From: Elusimicrobiota bacterium
GTDB lineage: Bacteria; Elusimicrobiota; Elusimicrobia; UBA1565; UBA9628
Direction: 5' to 3'
Assembly (NCBI GenBank): GCA_016212855.1
Contig: JACRDP010000024.1
Span: 32,436-96,435, forward strand
Length of the DNA: 64,000 nt
Under the pieces are notes generated by a model, which ran no database searches, was not told the origin of the DNA, and worked only from the letters and a program-made list of their open reading frames with translations. Positions 9,819 through 18,489 of this stretch are shown piece after piece (position 1 is the first letter of the stretch; every line of letters starts with the position of its first letter). The translations under genes were made by a program, and so were the position numbers.

Positions 9819-11393
9819 CTAGGTCAATAGACCTGCGTGCCTAGGCCTAAGGACCCACGATTCAACGCGGGTCCGAAGGGCCGAGACCGCGAAGCCGAAG
9901 GCCGCGCCGAGGAGGGCGGCGTACGCGCCGTGGGCGACGGACAGCTCGAGCGGAACGTCTCCGCCGGCGATGGCCGCGATGGTCCCGGCCGGCGCCAGCA
10001 GCCCGGGAATCAGCCAGCCGCGCGGGTCGCCGAGAAACCGGGGCGCGTCGTGCTCTCCGCGCCGTCCGACGAGGATGAAGGTCAGGACCAGGCACGGGAC
10101 GCCGATGAGGATCTCCCGCCAGCGCCACGGCCACCACCACAGCAGGTCGGCCGCCGCGGACAGGCGATCCGCCGATTCCCACAGGCCCGCCGCGTGCAGG
10201 GCCGATCGCGGCGCCAGCATCGCGCCCGCGACGACGACGATCACCAGCGCCGCGGCGAGATCGCGCACGCGCACCGGGGCGCGCCAGCGCCAGCGCAGGG
10301 CGGGGCCTTCCGAACCGAACAAGGCCGCCGCGCCGACGGCCGGCGCCGCCGAAAGCGTCCACAGCGTCCAGCTCCGGGAGAACGCCTCGCGGCACTCCGG
10401 AGTCGCCGCCGCGACGGCGAACAGCCCCGCGGCGGTCGCCGCCGCCCAGGACGCGGCGACCCCGGCCAAGGTCTCCGGCACGGGCGAGGCGATCGGCGCG
10501 CGCGACAGGGTCCAGGACCGGACAGACTGCGCGACGCTCAGCCCCGTGCGCGCGGCGAGCAGCGGCCCGAAAAGGCCGGCCGCGAAGAAAAGAAACAGCC
10601 GCGCGTACTTCGCCGCCCCTCCCACGGGCGCGGGCGGCGCGACGGCCGAGAGTACGGACGCTACGCCCGCGCCCCTCACGACCTTGAGCGCCGCGCGCAT
10701 CGACTCGACGGTCTCCTCGAGCCCGGCCCCCGGCGCCGGCCTCAGGATCAGCAGGCGCAGCGCCCTTCCGTGCGCCGCGCGCAGCAGCTGGGGCCGGCGC
10801 GCGGAGACCTGCAAGCTCCGGATCCAGAAGCGCCGTCCGGCGACCATGGCGACGGAGGACGTGGAGGCCGCGACGGGAATGAGGCCCGCCGAGGACACGA
10901 CCGCGACGCTCTCCGGATCGAAGCCCGCCGGCACCCGCGCGAGATCGACACCCGGAGGCAGCTCGATGACCCGCACGCCCCCGGCCGCGATCGCGGTGGA
11001 CACGTCGATGCCGCGGGCCGCGAGCGCGGACGAGAGGCGGGCCAGCGCTTTCGCGTCCTTGGCCCAAAGGGAATCGGGCCGGGGCCCCGCGCTCTCGGCG
11101 ACCAGGCCCAGCGCGCGCCACTTATCGACCTCGCCGCGCGAGAAATGCATCGCGTCTCCCCGGCCGGCGAGCTCGGCGGCGCTCTCCTCGCGCAGCACGG
11201 CCGCGGCGACGCCCATCGCTTTCAGGCGCTCCCACAGCTCGGGCGTCGATTCCGCCGATCGGCCGCTCAGCGCGGTGAAATCGTCGACCTCGACCGCCGG
11301 CAAAACCGCCCGGTCGGGCCGCGCCCGAACGGACCATAACGCCGCCGCCGAAACCGCGGCGAGCGCGAGCAGCAGCGCGCGGCGCGCGCTCAC
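9819..11393 (-). CDS. Multi-TM protein resembling DUF5693 family
   Basis: N-terminal extracytoplasmic domain (TPELWERLKAMGVAAAVLREESAAEL) followed by several TM helices; start overlaps glgA stop region. Confidence 0.55.
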   Translation of the reverse strand: MSARRALLLALAAVSAAALWSVRARPDRAVLPAVEVDDFTALSGRSAESTPELWERLKAMGVAAAVLREESAAELAGRGDAMHFSRGEVDKWRALGLVAESAGPRPDSLWAKDAKALARLSSALAARGIDVSTAIAAGGVRVIELPPGVDLARVPAGFDPESVAVVSSAGLIPVAASTSSVAMVAGRRFWIRSLQVSARRPQLLRAAHGRALRLLILRPAPGAGLEETVESMRAALKVVRGAGVASVLSAVAPPAPVGGAAKYARLFLFFAAGLFGPLLAARTGLSVAQSVRSWTLSRAPIASPVPETLAGVAASWAAATAAGLFAVAAATPECREAFSRSWTLWTLSAAPAVGAAALFGSEGPALRWRWRAPVRVRDLAAALVIVVVAGAMLAPRSALHAAGLWESADRLSAAADLLWWWPWRWREILIGVPCLVLTFILVGRRGEHDAPRFLGDPRGWLIPGLLAPAGTIAAIAGGDVPLELSVAHGAYAALLGAAFGFAVSALRTRVESWVLRPRHAGLLT

Positions 11394-12832
11394 CGGCCTG
11401 CGGCCTCGCGAAACAGCGCGAGATAGCTCTCGACGGAGCGGTCCCAGGAGAAGTCGCCCGACATTCCGGCGTTTCGGCGCCCGTCCCAGCCCGCGCTCTG
11501 AGTCGCGGCCAGCGCGCGGTCGAGCGCCTTCGCCAGATCGGCGCCGTCGCCCGGCTCACACAAGAAGCCGTTGGCCGGACGCCCCTCCGAAGCCGTCTCG
11601 AACACCGTGTCGGCGAGCCCGCCGGTGCGCGACGCGACGGGCACCGAGCCGTAGCGCATGGCGATCATCTGTCCCAGACCGCAGGGCTCAAACCGGGACG
11701 GCATCATAAATATATCGGACGCGGCGTACACGCGATGCGCGAAGGACTCATCGAAGGAACGATGGAAGTGCACGGCCCCGGCGCGCCGCCGTTCGAGCGC
11801 GGCGAACATCTCGGTTAATGAGGGATCGCCGGTTCCCAGCATCACGAGCTGGCAGCGGTCAAGGCGCGGCTCGAGCGCGGCCAAAGCGATGTCGAGCCCC
11901 TTCTGGTAGTCCAGGCGCGAGACGACGCCGATCAAGCTGCGGTCCCCCCGGACCTCGAGCCCGCACTCGCGCTGCAACGCCTCCTTGCACGCGCGCTTGC
12001 CGACGGCCGCCTCGGCCGGGCCGTAGCGCTTGGCCAAGGACGAGTCGCGCGCCGGATCCCAGACGTCCAGATCGATGCCGTTGAGGATGCCGCGAAGATC
12101 CTTGGAACGTCGGCTCAGGAGCCCCTCCAGACCGAAGCCGCGATCCGGCGAGGTCTGAATCTCACGCGCGTAGTTCGGGCTCACCGTCGCTAATTTGTCG
12201 GCGTACACCAGGCCCGCCTTGAGGTAGCTCACCTGCCCGTAATACTCGAGCCCCTCGGACGACCAGTCCTCGGGACCGAAGCCGCCGATCTCGAGCGCCG
12301 CGCGCGGGAAGTTGCCCTGGTAGGCCATGTTGTGGATCGTGAACACGCAGCCTGTGCCCGCGAAATGCGGATCGTTCTTGTAGTGGCGCTTGAGATGCGC
12401 GGGAATGAGTCCTGTCTGCCAGTCGTGAGCGTGGATCACGTCGGGCTTGAAGCCCATCGCCTTCGCGCCCTCGAGCACCGCCCGCGAGAACAGCGCGAAG
12501 CGGCGCTCGTTGTCCTCATGATCCTTCCCCGCGCTGCCGTACAGGCCCTCGCGATCGAAATACAAGGGATAGTCCACGAAGTACACCGACACGCCCCGGC
12601 GGTGCAGGAAGGTCAGGCCCACGTCCACGGAAGAGCCCGCGAGGGGCACTTTTATCGTGTGCGTGATGCCGCCGTCGAGCGACGCGGCCCGGATCGCGCG
12701 GTACTTGGGCAGGAACAGGCACACGTCGTGGCCGAGGGCGCCGAGCCTCACCGTCAGGGCGCCGACCACGTCGGCGAGGCCCCCGGTCTTGCAAAAGGGA
12801 ACCGCTTCGCTCGCCGCGACGAGTATCTTCAC
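11390..12832 (-). CDS. glgA: Glycogen/starch synthase
   Basis: MKILVAASEAVPFCKTGGLADVVGAL, HAHDWQTGLIP, FTIHNMAYQGNF, SRFEPCGLGQMIAMRYGSVPVASRTGGLADTV. Confidence 0.97.
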   Translation of the reverse strand: MKILVAASEAVPFCKTGGLADVVGALTVRLGALGHDVCLFLPKYRAIRAASLDGGITHTIKVPLAGSSVDVGLTFLHRRGVSVYFVDYPLYFDREGLYGSAGKDHEDNERRFALFSRAVLEGAKAMGFKPDVIHAHDWQTGLIPAHLKRHYKNDPHFAGTGCVFTIHNMAYQGNFPRAALEIGGFGPEDWSSEGLEYYGQVSYLKAGLVYADKLATVSPNYAREIQTSPDRGFGLEGLLSRRSKDLRGILNGIDLDVWDPARDSSLAKRYGPAEAAVGKRACKEALQRECGLEVRGDRSLIGVVSRLDYQKGLDIALAALEPRLDRCQLVMLGTGDPSLTEMFAALERRRAGAVHFHRSFDESFAHRVYAASDIFMMPSRFEPCGLGQMIAMRYGSVPVASRTGGLADTVFETASEGRPANGFLCEPGDGADLAKALDRALAATQSAGWDGRRNAGMSGDFSWDRSVESYLALFREAAGR

Positions 12833-13620
12833 TTAGGCCAGAAGCCCTCGCCTTCCGGCTTGGGTTCTTCGGCCGCGGGAGCCTCCGCGGGCGGCAAAAC
12901 TTCGGCCAACGCTTCGGCCGCGACGGTTTCGGCGGGAACGGCTTCGGCCGCCGCGGCGGCCGGGGCGGCATCGGCGGGCGAGAACCGGTCGATGGGCGGA
13001 AGATCCTCGAGGCTGCGCAGGCCGAAGTGGCGCAGGAACTCCATCGTCGTGCCGTACATCAGCGGCCGGCCGACGGTCTCGCGGCGGCCGACGACCTTCA
13101 CCAGGCGCTTCTCGAGCAAGGTCTCGAGCGCGGCGATCACCTCGACGCCCCGGATCTCTTCGATCTCGGCGCGCGTCAGCGGCTGCTTGTACGAGATGAT
13201 CGAGAGCGTCTCCTGCGCGGCGGTGGACAGCCTCATCGTCGCCCGCTCGGAGAACAGCTTGCGCATGTACGGCGCCAGCTCCGGGCGCGTGGCCATCTGC
13301 CAGCCCTCGGCGACGGCGATCAGGCGGTAGCCCAGGTTGCGGTCCTCGAGATCGCGGCGCAGGTCCTCGACCGCGGCCACGATCCGGTCCTGGTCGCGCA
13401 CGTTGACGAGCTTGCACAGCTCGCCGGCCGACAGGGGGCGGTCGGTGATGAACAGCAGGCCCTCGAGCGCGCGGCGCAGCAGCGCGGGATCATTGGCGGG
13501 CGACGGCGCGGGGACGTGGCCCGGTGTCTCCGGGGCGGCGGTCTCTTCAATAGGAGTTTCGGCGACGGCCGCCAAGGACTCGGCTGAAATCTCTGCGTTT
13601 TCGGCTTCAGGGCTGGACAT
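12829..13620 (-). CDS. scpB: Segregation and condensation protein ScpB
   Basis: ALEGLLFITDRPLSAGELCKLV, TRPELAPYMRKLF, LSIISYKQPLTRAEIEEIRGVEV; next to scpA. Confidence 0.95.
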   Translation of the reverse strand: MSSPEAENAEISAESLAAVAETPIEETAAPETPGHVPAPSPANDPALLRRALEGLLFITDRPLSAGELCKLVNVRDQDRIVAAVEDLRRDLEDRNLGYRLIAVAEGWQMATRPELAPYMRKLFSERATMRLSTAAQETLSIISYKQPLTRAEIEEIRGVEVIAALETLLEKRLVKVVGRRETVGRPLMYGTTMEFLRHFGLRSLEDLPPIDRFSPADAAPAAAAAEAVPAETVAAEALAEVLPPAEAPAAEEPKPEGEGFWPK

Positions 13621-14383
13621 CGGTGTCTCCTGGAATCACGGGAGTATCGACAGCGGGCGTCTCGGCCTCGACGGCTTTCTCGTCCTTCTTGAAAATGCTG
13701 ATCTTTCCGAAATTGCCTTCCTGGCGGATGAAGATCTTCTGCAGCTTGGTGAGTTCGAGCATGGCGAGGAAACAGGCGATGATGCCGCGACGGCGGCGCT
13801 CGTCGGCGAACAGCTCCTCCCAGGGGATCATCGGACGCGAGGACAGGAGGAAGAGAATCTTCTCCATCTTCTCTTCGATCGGGAACTCCTCGCCCTCGAC
13901 CGTCTGCGAGTCGTCCTCCGCGTTGTCCAAGATGACCTTGAGATGCGCCATGAGGTCGAAGAGGGACACGTTCGGCGACTTCTCGGCCTCTTCGAAGTGC
14001 GGCGCGCCGCGGTAAAAGACGCCGTCCATCTCGGCCGCGCGGTCGGCGAGGAACTTGGAGGCGCCCTTGAACTTCTGGTACTCGAGGAGTTTCTGCGCGA
14101 GCTCGGCAGCCGGATCGGGACCCTCATCACCATCGAGTGATTGTTCCGAAGGAAGAAGTGAACGGGACTTTACGGCCATCAAGGTCGCGGCCATCACCAG
14201 GAAGTCGCCCGCGACGTCGAGGTCCATCTCCTTCATCAGCTCGAGGTAGGCGAGATACTCCTTCGTGATCAGCGCGATCGGGATGTTGTGGATGTCGAGG
14301 TCGTTCTTCTTGACCAGGAACAGGAGCAGGTCGAGGGGGCCCTCGAACAGCTCGAGCGCGACTTCGTAAGCCTTCTCGGTCAT
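13607..14383 (-). CDS. scpA: Segregation and condensation protein ScpA
   Basis: YEVALELFEGPLDLLLFLVKKNDLDIHNIPIALITKEYLAYL; start overlaps trpS stop. Confidence 0.95.
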   Translation of the reverse strand: MTEKAYEVALELFEGPLDLLLFLVKKNDLDIHNIPIALITKEYLAYLELMKEMDLDVAGDFLVMAATLMAVKSRSLLPSEQSLDGDEGPDPAAELAQKLLEYQKFKGASKFLADRAAEMDGVFYRGAPHFEEAEKSPNVSLFDLMAHLKVILDNAEDDSQTVEGEEFPIEEKMEKILFLLSSRPMIPWEELFADERRRRGIIACFLAMLELTKLQKIFIRQEGNFGKISIFKKDEKAVEAETPAVDTPVIPGDTDVQP

Positions 14384-15462
14384 CGGAGCCTCATCGCGCG
14401 GCGGACTTCGTCCATCGTCTTGCGCGCGACGGCGCGCGCCCGTTCGCCGCCTTCGGCGAGCACTTGATCGACTTGCGCGGGCGTGAACGACTCGCGGCGC
14501 TTGCGGAACTCATCAAAAGGCTTCGACATCTCGGACAGCAGGTCTTTCTTGCAGTCGCCGCAGCCGAGCTTGCCCGCGCGGCACTCGTCGCCGCGCTTGG
14601 CGTAGAACGCGTCGTCGGCGTAGAGCTTGTGCAGGGCGTACACCGAGCAGCCCGGAGGATTCTCGGCGCACGGCAGCGGGTGGCCCGGGTCGGTCGCGGA
14701 TTTGCGGTTCGGATCGGTGTAGGCCGACTTAATCTTTTTCTCGAGGGACTTTTCAGTCTCGTAGATGTCGATCGCGTTGTTGTACGACTTCGACATCTTG
14801 CGCGAATCGAGGCCGGGGACCTTCGGCGCCGGCGTCAGCAGCGCCTGCGGCTCGGCGAACGTCTCGCCGAACACATGGTTGAACTTGCGCGCGATGTCGC
14901 GCGAGAGCTCGACGTGAGGTAGCTGGTCCTGGCCCACCGGCACCTTGGTTCCGCCGTAGAGCAGGATGTCCGCGGCCTGCAGGACGGGGTAGCCGAGGAA
15001 GCCGAAGGTACGCAGCTCCTGCGTCGCGGCGTCGGTGCCCTTGGCGGCGACGACGGTCGCGACCTTGGACGCTCCTTCGGCCGCCATCTCGCGCTTGGTC
15101 TTGGAGAGCTCCTGCAGCTGCTCTTTCCACGTCGGATTGTTCTCGAGCCAGGATAGAGGCGTGACCATGCCGAGCATCAAGGCGAGTTCCGCGTGCTCCG
15201 GCACGTCCGACTGCTTGAAGATCACCGACTTCGCCGGGTCGAGGCCGGCGGCGAGCCAGTCGAGGACCATCTCGCGCGAGTTTTCCCGGAGCTTGGAGGT
15301 ATCGTCGTAGCCGGTCGTCAGCATGTGCCAATCGACGACGGCGAAGAAGCAGGGATATTGGGCTTGGAGGGAGACCCAATTCTTGAGCGCCCCCCAATAG
15401 TTTCCCAAATGGAGGCGACCGGTCGGACGCATGCCGGAAAACACCACTTCCGCGCGCTTCAT
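14380..15462 (-). CDS. trpS: Tryptophanyl-tRNA synthetase
   Basis: VFSGMRPTGRLHLGNYWGALKNWV, PVGQDQLPHVELSRDIARKFN, GLDSRKMSKSYNN. Confidence 0.97.
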   Translation of the reverse strand: MKRAEVVFSGMRPTGRLHLGNYWGALKNWVSLQAQYPCFFAVVDWHMLTTGYDDTSKLRENSREMVLDWLAAGLDPAKSVIFKQSDVPEHAELALMLGMVTPLSWLENNPTWKEQLQELSKTKREMAAEGASKVATVVAAKGTDAATQELRTFGFLGYPVLQAADILLYGGTKVPVGQDQLPHVELSRDIARKFNHVFGETFAEPQALLTPAPKVPGLDSRKMSKSYNNAIDIYETEKSLEKKIKSAYTDPNRKSATDPGHPLPCAENPPGCSVYALHKLYADDAFYAKRGDECRAGKLGCGDCKKDLLSEMSKPFDEFRKRRESFTPAQVDQVLAEGGERARAVARKTMDEVRRAMRLR

Positions 15463-15508
15463 TCCGTCGGAATTCTAGCGTTTCCCGACGGGCAATTCCA
15501 GTTTTTTA

Positions 15509-16201
15509 TTAAGGAACGGCGGCGGTCAGATTTTCGCCCCGGTAGGCGGGCCAAACCGCGAGGATCCCGTCCTCGTCGCGCCAGCGCACCCACCCGGCGG
15601 CCCGCTCGTCTTCGCCGATCTGGATGAACCCGTCGCGGCGATCCAGAACCCTGTACGCCGACCGCTGACGCGGCCACTCGGACGGCACCGCTTGGAGAAA
15701 AGTCTTCGACGCATCGGCGGCGGGGGAGTCGTACAAAGCCACCTTGTCGCGGCGGAAGAAGATGTCCACCGCGCCAAAGTCGGCAAGCTTCTCATCGGAG
15801 AACAACCAGAGCCGGTGGTCGTACACGCCCCCGCCGGGGCGATACCACACTTCGCGCCCGGTGCTCCAGTCGGAGACGAAGCGGATGGCCCCCTCCCACG
15901 TCTCAGTGACGATAAACATATTTCCGTCGAAGCCTTTACGCTCACGGCACGTCGGCATGAAGGACACCGGGCCGGCCTGGACCGTGGACAGTTCCCCCTC
16001 GGCCGTGCCGGCGCGGTCGTGATAGATGTGAAGGTTCTGTGAGTCCTCATCGGGCTGGCCGGTGAACTCGATGACGCCGATCGCGCGGCTCAGGATCTTC
16101 GCGGGGATCTTGCCCCCGGCGATCACGAAGGACGGGGCGCCGCAGTCGGGATTGGCCCGCGTCGCGGCGAACGTCAGGAGGCCTGCCAGTAAAAATCTCA
16201 T
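15509..16201 (-). CDS. Hypothetical secreted protein
   Basis: MRFLLAGLLTFAATRANPDCGAPSFVIAGGKIPAKIL...; signal-peptide-like N-terminus. Confidence 0.55.
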   Translation of the reverse strand: MRFLLAGLLTFAATRANPDCGAPSFVIAGGKIPAKILSRAIGVIEFTGQPDEDSQNLHIYHDRAGTAEGELSTVQAGPVSFMPTCRERKGFDGNMFIVTETWEGAIRFVSDWSTGREVWYRPGGGVYDHRLWLFSDEKLADFGAVDIFFRRDKVALYDSPAADASKTFLQAVPSEWPRQRSAYRVLDRRDGFIQIGEDERAAGWVRWRDEDGILAVWPAYRGENLTAAVP

Positions 16202-16253
16202 GGTGAAATTACTTTCGCAAAGCCGAAAACTTACACGACCCGGCGCCGGACCC

Positions 16254-16338
16254 TGTCCCTTTTTGGTTCTTTGCTTTAAAGCAAACGTCCGACCAACATC
16301 CGTAACTAGGCTTAAAAGCAAAGAACCAAAAAGGGACA
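16254..16338. repeat. 29-bp inverted repeat (one mismatch) with 27-nt loop
   Basis: Arms 16254-16282 (TGTCCCTTTTTGGTTCTTTGCTTTAAAGC) and 16310-16338; single A:A mismatch (16278/16314). Confidence 0.9.
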
Positions 16339-16709
16339 TGGTTTCCCCTTCGATTCCGATGGAACAATTTGAGAGTGCCGATCGTATGATGAGGATGCAG
16401 ATAAGAATAGACATCGATTGCACCGCCGACAAGATTCCGGGGCGGCTCCGGGAGTTGCGCCGGGAGCGGCGCCTATCGCAGCTCCAACTCGCCGACTCAT
16501 CCGGCGTGAACGTCTCCGTGGTACATCGCGCGGAACGGGGACTGGATTGCAGGCTGTCGACGTGGAACAAGCTCTTCTCCGGACTCGGCTATCGTCTCGT
16601 CATGGGCGCGGTGGACGATGATGAATACGCGGATTTCCTCGGCGATGAAGCCGACCGCAGGCGCGAACGGCGCGAAGCGGGTTTGTGCGCCGGGAAGCGG
16701 CGCTGGTAG
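16338..16709 (+). CDS. XRE/HTH_3-type transcriptional regulator
   Basis: GRLRELRRERRLSQLQLADSSGVNVSVVHRAERGLDCRLSTWNKLFSGLGYRLVM is a helix-turn-helix pattern; start uncertain because of the upstream hairpin. Confidence 0.65.
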   Translation: MVSPSIPMEQFESADRMMRMQIRIDIDCTADKIPGRLRELRRERRLSQLQLADSSGVNVSVVHRAERGLDCRLSTWNKLFSGLGYRLVMGAVDDDEYADFLGDEADRRRERREAGLCAGKRRW

Positions 16710-16712
16710 GCG

Positions 16713-17822
16713 CTAAGAGCGCTTCTTGAGCCAGGCCGCGGCGGCCGGCCGCGTCTTGAGCTTGCCGGCGCGCTGAAGCCGCGCGGCCGCGTCGAGAACC
16801 TTGTGGAACTCCGGGCCGGGCGCGTGCCCGGCGGCGATCAGGTCGGAGCCGGTGAGAAAGCAGGGCTTGAGGGCGGCGGCCGGGAGCTTCGGCAGAAAGC
16901 GGCGGACGGCCGCGGCGACCGCGGGCTCGGGCGCGGAGCGGGGCGCCTTGTCGGAGAAGGCGAGCGCCAGAATCTCGTGCAGGCGCGTGCGGCGGCGGTG
17001 CTCGTGCGGGAAGGCGTCGACGAAGGCCTTGCCTTTCGAAGCGCCCAGCGCCGACGCGAGCGCGGCCAGACGCGGCTCGACGCCGGCCGGCATGGCCTTC
17101 GACCAGCGCACGTCGCCGAGCAGGGAGAGGTAGCCCCACTTCTTCAGAAGCTCGAACGCCGGGCCCGGATCCTTCTCGCCGAGCAGGCAGTCGAGCTCGT
17201 GAAGAAGCCGGTGCGGCGACAAGGTCCGCGCGTGCGGAAGAGCCGCCTTCGCGCTCGCGACGAGGCCCGGGGCGGCGGCGTACTTCAAGCGGGCCATGAA
17301 ACGCGCGGCGCGGAACACGCGCGTGGGGTCGTCGCGGAAGCTCGCGGGGTGCAGAACGCGCACGATCTTGTCCTTCAAGTCGCGCAGGCCGCCGTACGGA
17401 TCGGTCACCGCGTTCGTGCCGTCGTCGAGGCGCACCGCGATGGCGTTGATCGTGAAATCCCGGCGCAGAAGGTCTCGTTCGATGGGGACGCCGGTCGCGT
17501 CGACGACGGGCAGGACGGCGGGCGTCGGGTAGGACTCGGCTCGAGTGGTCGCGACGTCGATCCGGAATTTTCCCTTCGAGACGATGCGTCGCGTCCCGAA
17601 GCGGCCGAACACCTCGACGGTCCCCCCAAGCACGCGGGCCGCCGCGTCCGCGACGGGATCGGGGGAGCCGGCGACGGTCAGATCGAGATCGAAGTTCGGC
17701 CGCTTGAGCAGCCAGTCGCGCACCGGCCCGCCGACCGCGTACAGCGCCGCGCCGCGCACGCGCGCTTCCTCGGCCAGCGGCCGCAAAATCTTCGCGGCGG
17801 CGGCGGGAGGCGCGACGCGCAT
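16713..17822 (-). CDS. cca: CCA tRNA nucleotidyltransferase / poly(A) polymerase family
   Basis: YAVGGPVRDWLLKRPNFDLDLTV, RRDFTINAIAVRL, DPYGGLRDLKDKIVRVLHPASFRDDPTRVFRAARF. ATGA overlap with upstream gene fixes the start. Confidence 0.93.
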   Translation of the reverse strand: MRVAPPAAAAKILRPLAEEARVRGAALYAVGGPVRDWLLKRPNFDLDLTVAGSPDPVADAAARVLGGTVEVFGRFGTRRIVSKGKFRIDVATTRAESYPTPAVLPVVDATGVPIERDLLRRDFTINAIAVRLDDGTNAVTDPYGGLRDLKDKIVRVLHPASFRDDPTRVFRAARFMARLKYAAAPGLVASAKAALPHARTLSPHRLLHELDCLLGEKDPGPAFELLKKWGYLSLLGDVRWSKAMPAGVEPRLAALASALGASKGKAFVDAFPHEHRRRTRLHEILALAFSDKAPRSAPEPAVAAAVRRFLPKLPAAALKPCFLTGSDLIAAGHAPGPEFHKVLDAAARLQRAGKLKTRPAAAAWLKKRS

Positions 17823-18475
17823 CAACTCGCCGCCATCGCGGCCGGCGGCAGAACCGCGGACGGGTCCTTCTCGAGCTTCGCGAGGTAGTCGGACCACGCC
17901 GTGAGCCGGTCGTTGGCGGCGACGAGAATCTTGAGGCCCTCGATGACGGAGGCGCGCGTGGGCGTCTTGCCCTTGTAAGGCAGCCGCGCGGGCGCGCCGT
18001 TCTCGCGCGCCCACGCCGGGCTCGCGCGATAGACGGACAGCTTGAGATCTTTGGCGAAGAACTCCATGACGTCGCGCTCGTCGCGGCGCCAGTCCTCGAA
18101 CTCGAGCAAGGACGCCAGGCCGTCGGGGCCGAAGAACACCTCGGGCTCGTGGCCGACCGGGAGATGGTCGCCGAGCGCCTCGCGCATCGCGGCGAAGTCG
18201 GCCTTCATCTTGTCGCGCCACTTGGTCTCCTCCGCCTTGTAGCTGGGCGGGAAGACGAAGGCGAGAATCTCGTCTTCGGGTTCGTAATAGATCCATGCGG
18301 CCTCGGGGAGAAACGCGGCGCCGCAGGACGGGCAGAGAAGCATGTTGCATTCGCTGGCCTTGGCTTGATCGCGAAGCGCCTGATCCTTGCCGCCGTGCAC
18401 GAAGCTCCAGATCGGCGCGTCGAAGCCGTCGGTGCAGGAAGGGCAGTTCGCCTCGATCGTTCCTTGGAAGGACAT
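17822..18475 (-). CDS. CpXC-domain protein
   Basis: EANCPSCTDGFDAPIWSFVHGGKDQALRDQAKASECNMLLCPSCGAAF: two CPSC motifs typical of CpXC proteins. Confidence 0.75.
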   Translation of the reverse strand: MSFQGTIEANCPSCTDGFDAPIWSFVHGGKDQALRDQAKASECNMLLCPSCGAAFLPEAAWIYYEPEDEILAFVFPPSYKAEETKWRDKMKADFAAMREALGDHLPVGHEPEVFFGPDGLASLLEFEDWRRDERDVMEFFAKDLKLSVYRASPAWARENGAPARLPYKGKTPTRASVIEGLKILVAANDRLTAWSDYLAKLEKDPSAVLPPAAMAAS

Positions 18476-18489
18476 GAATGATTATACCG

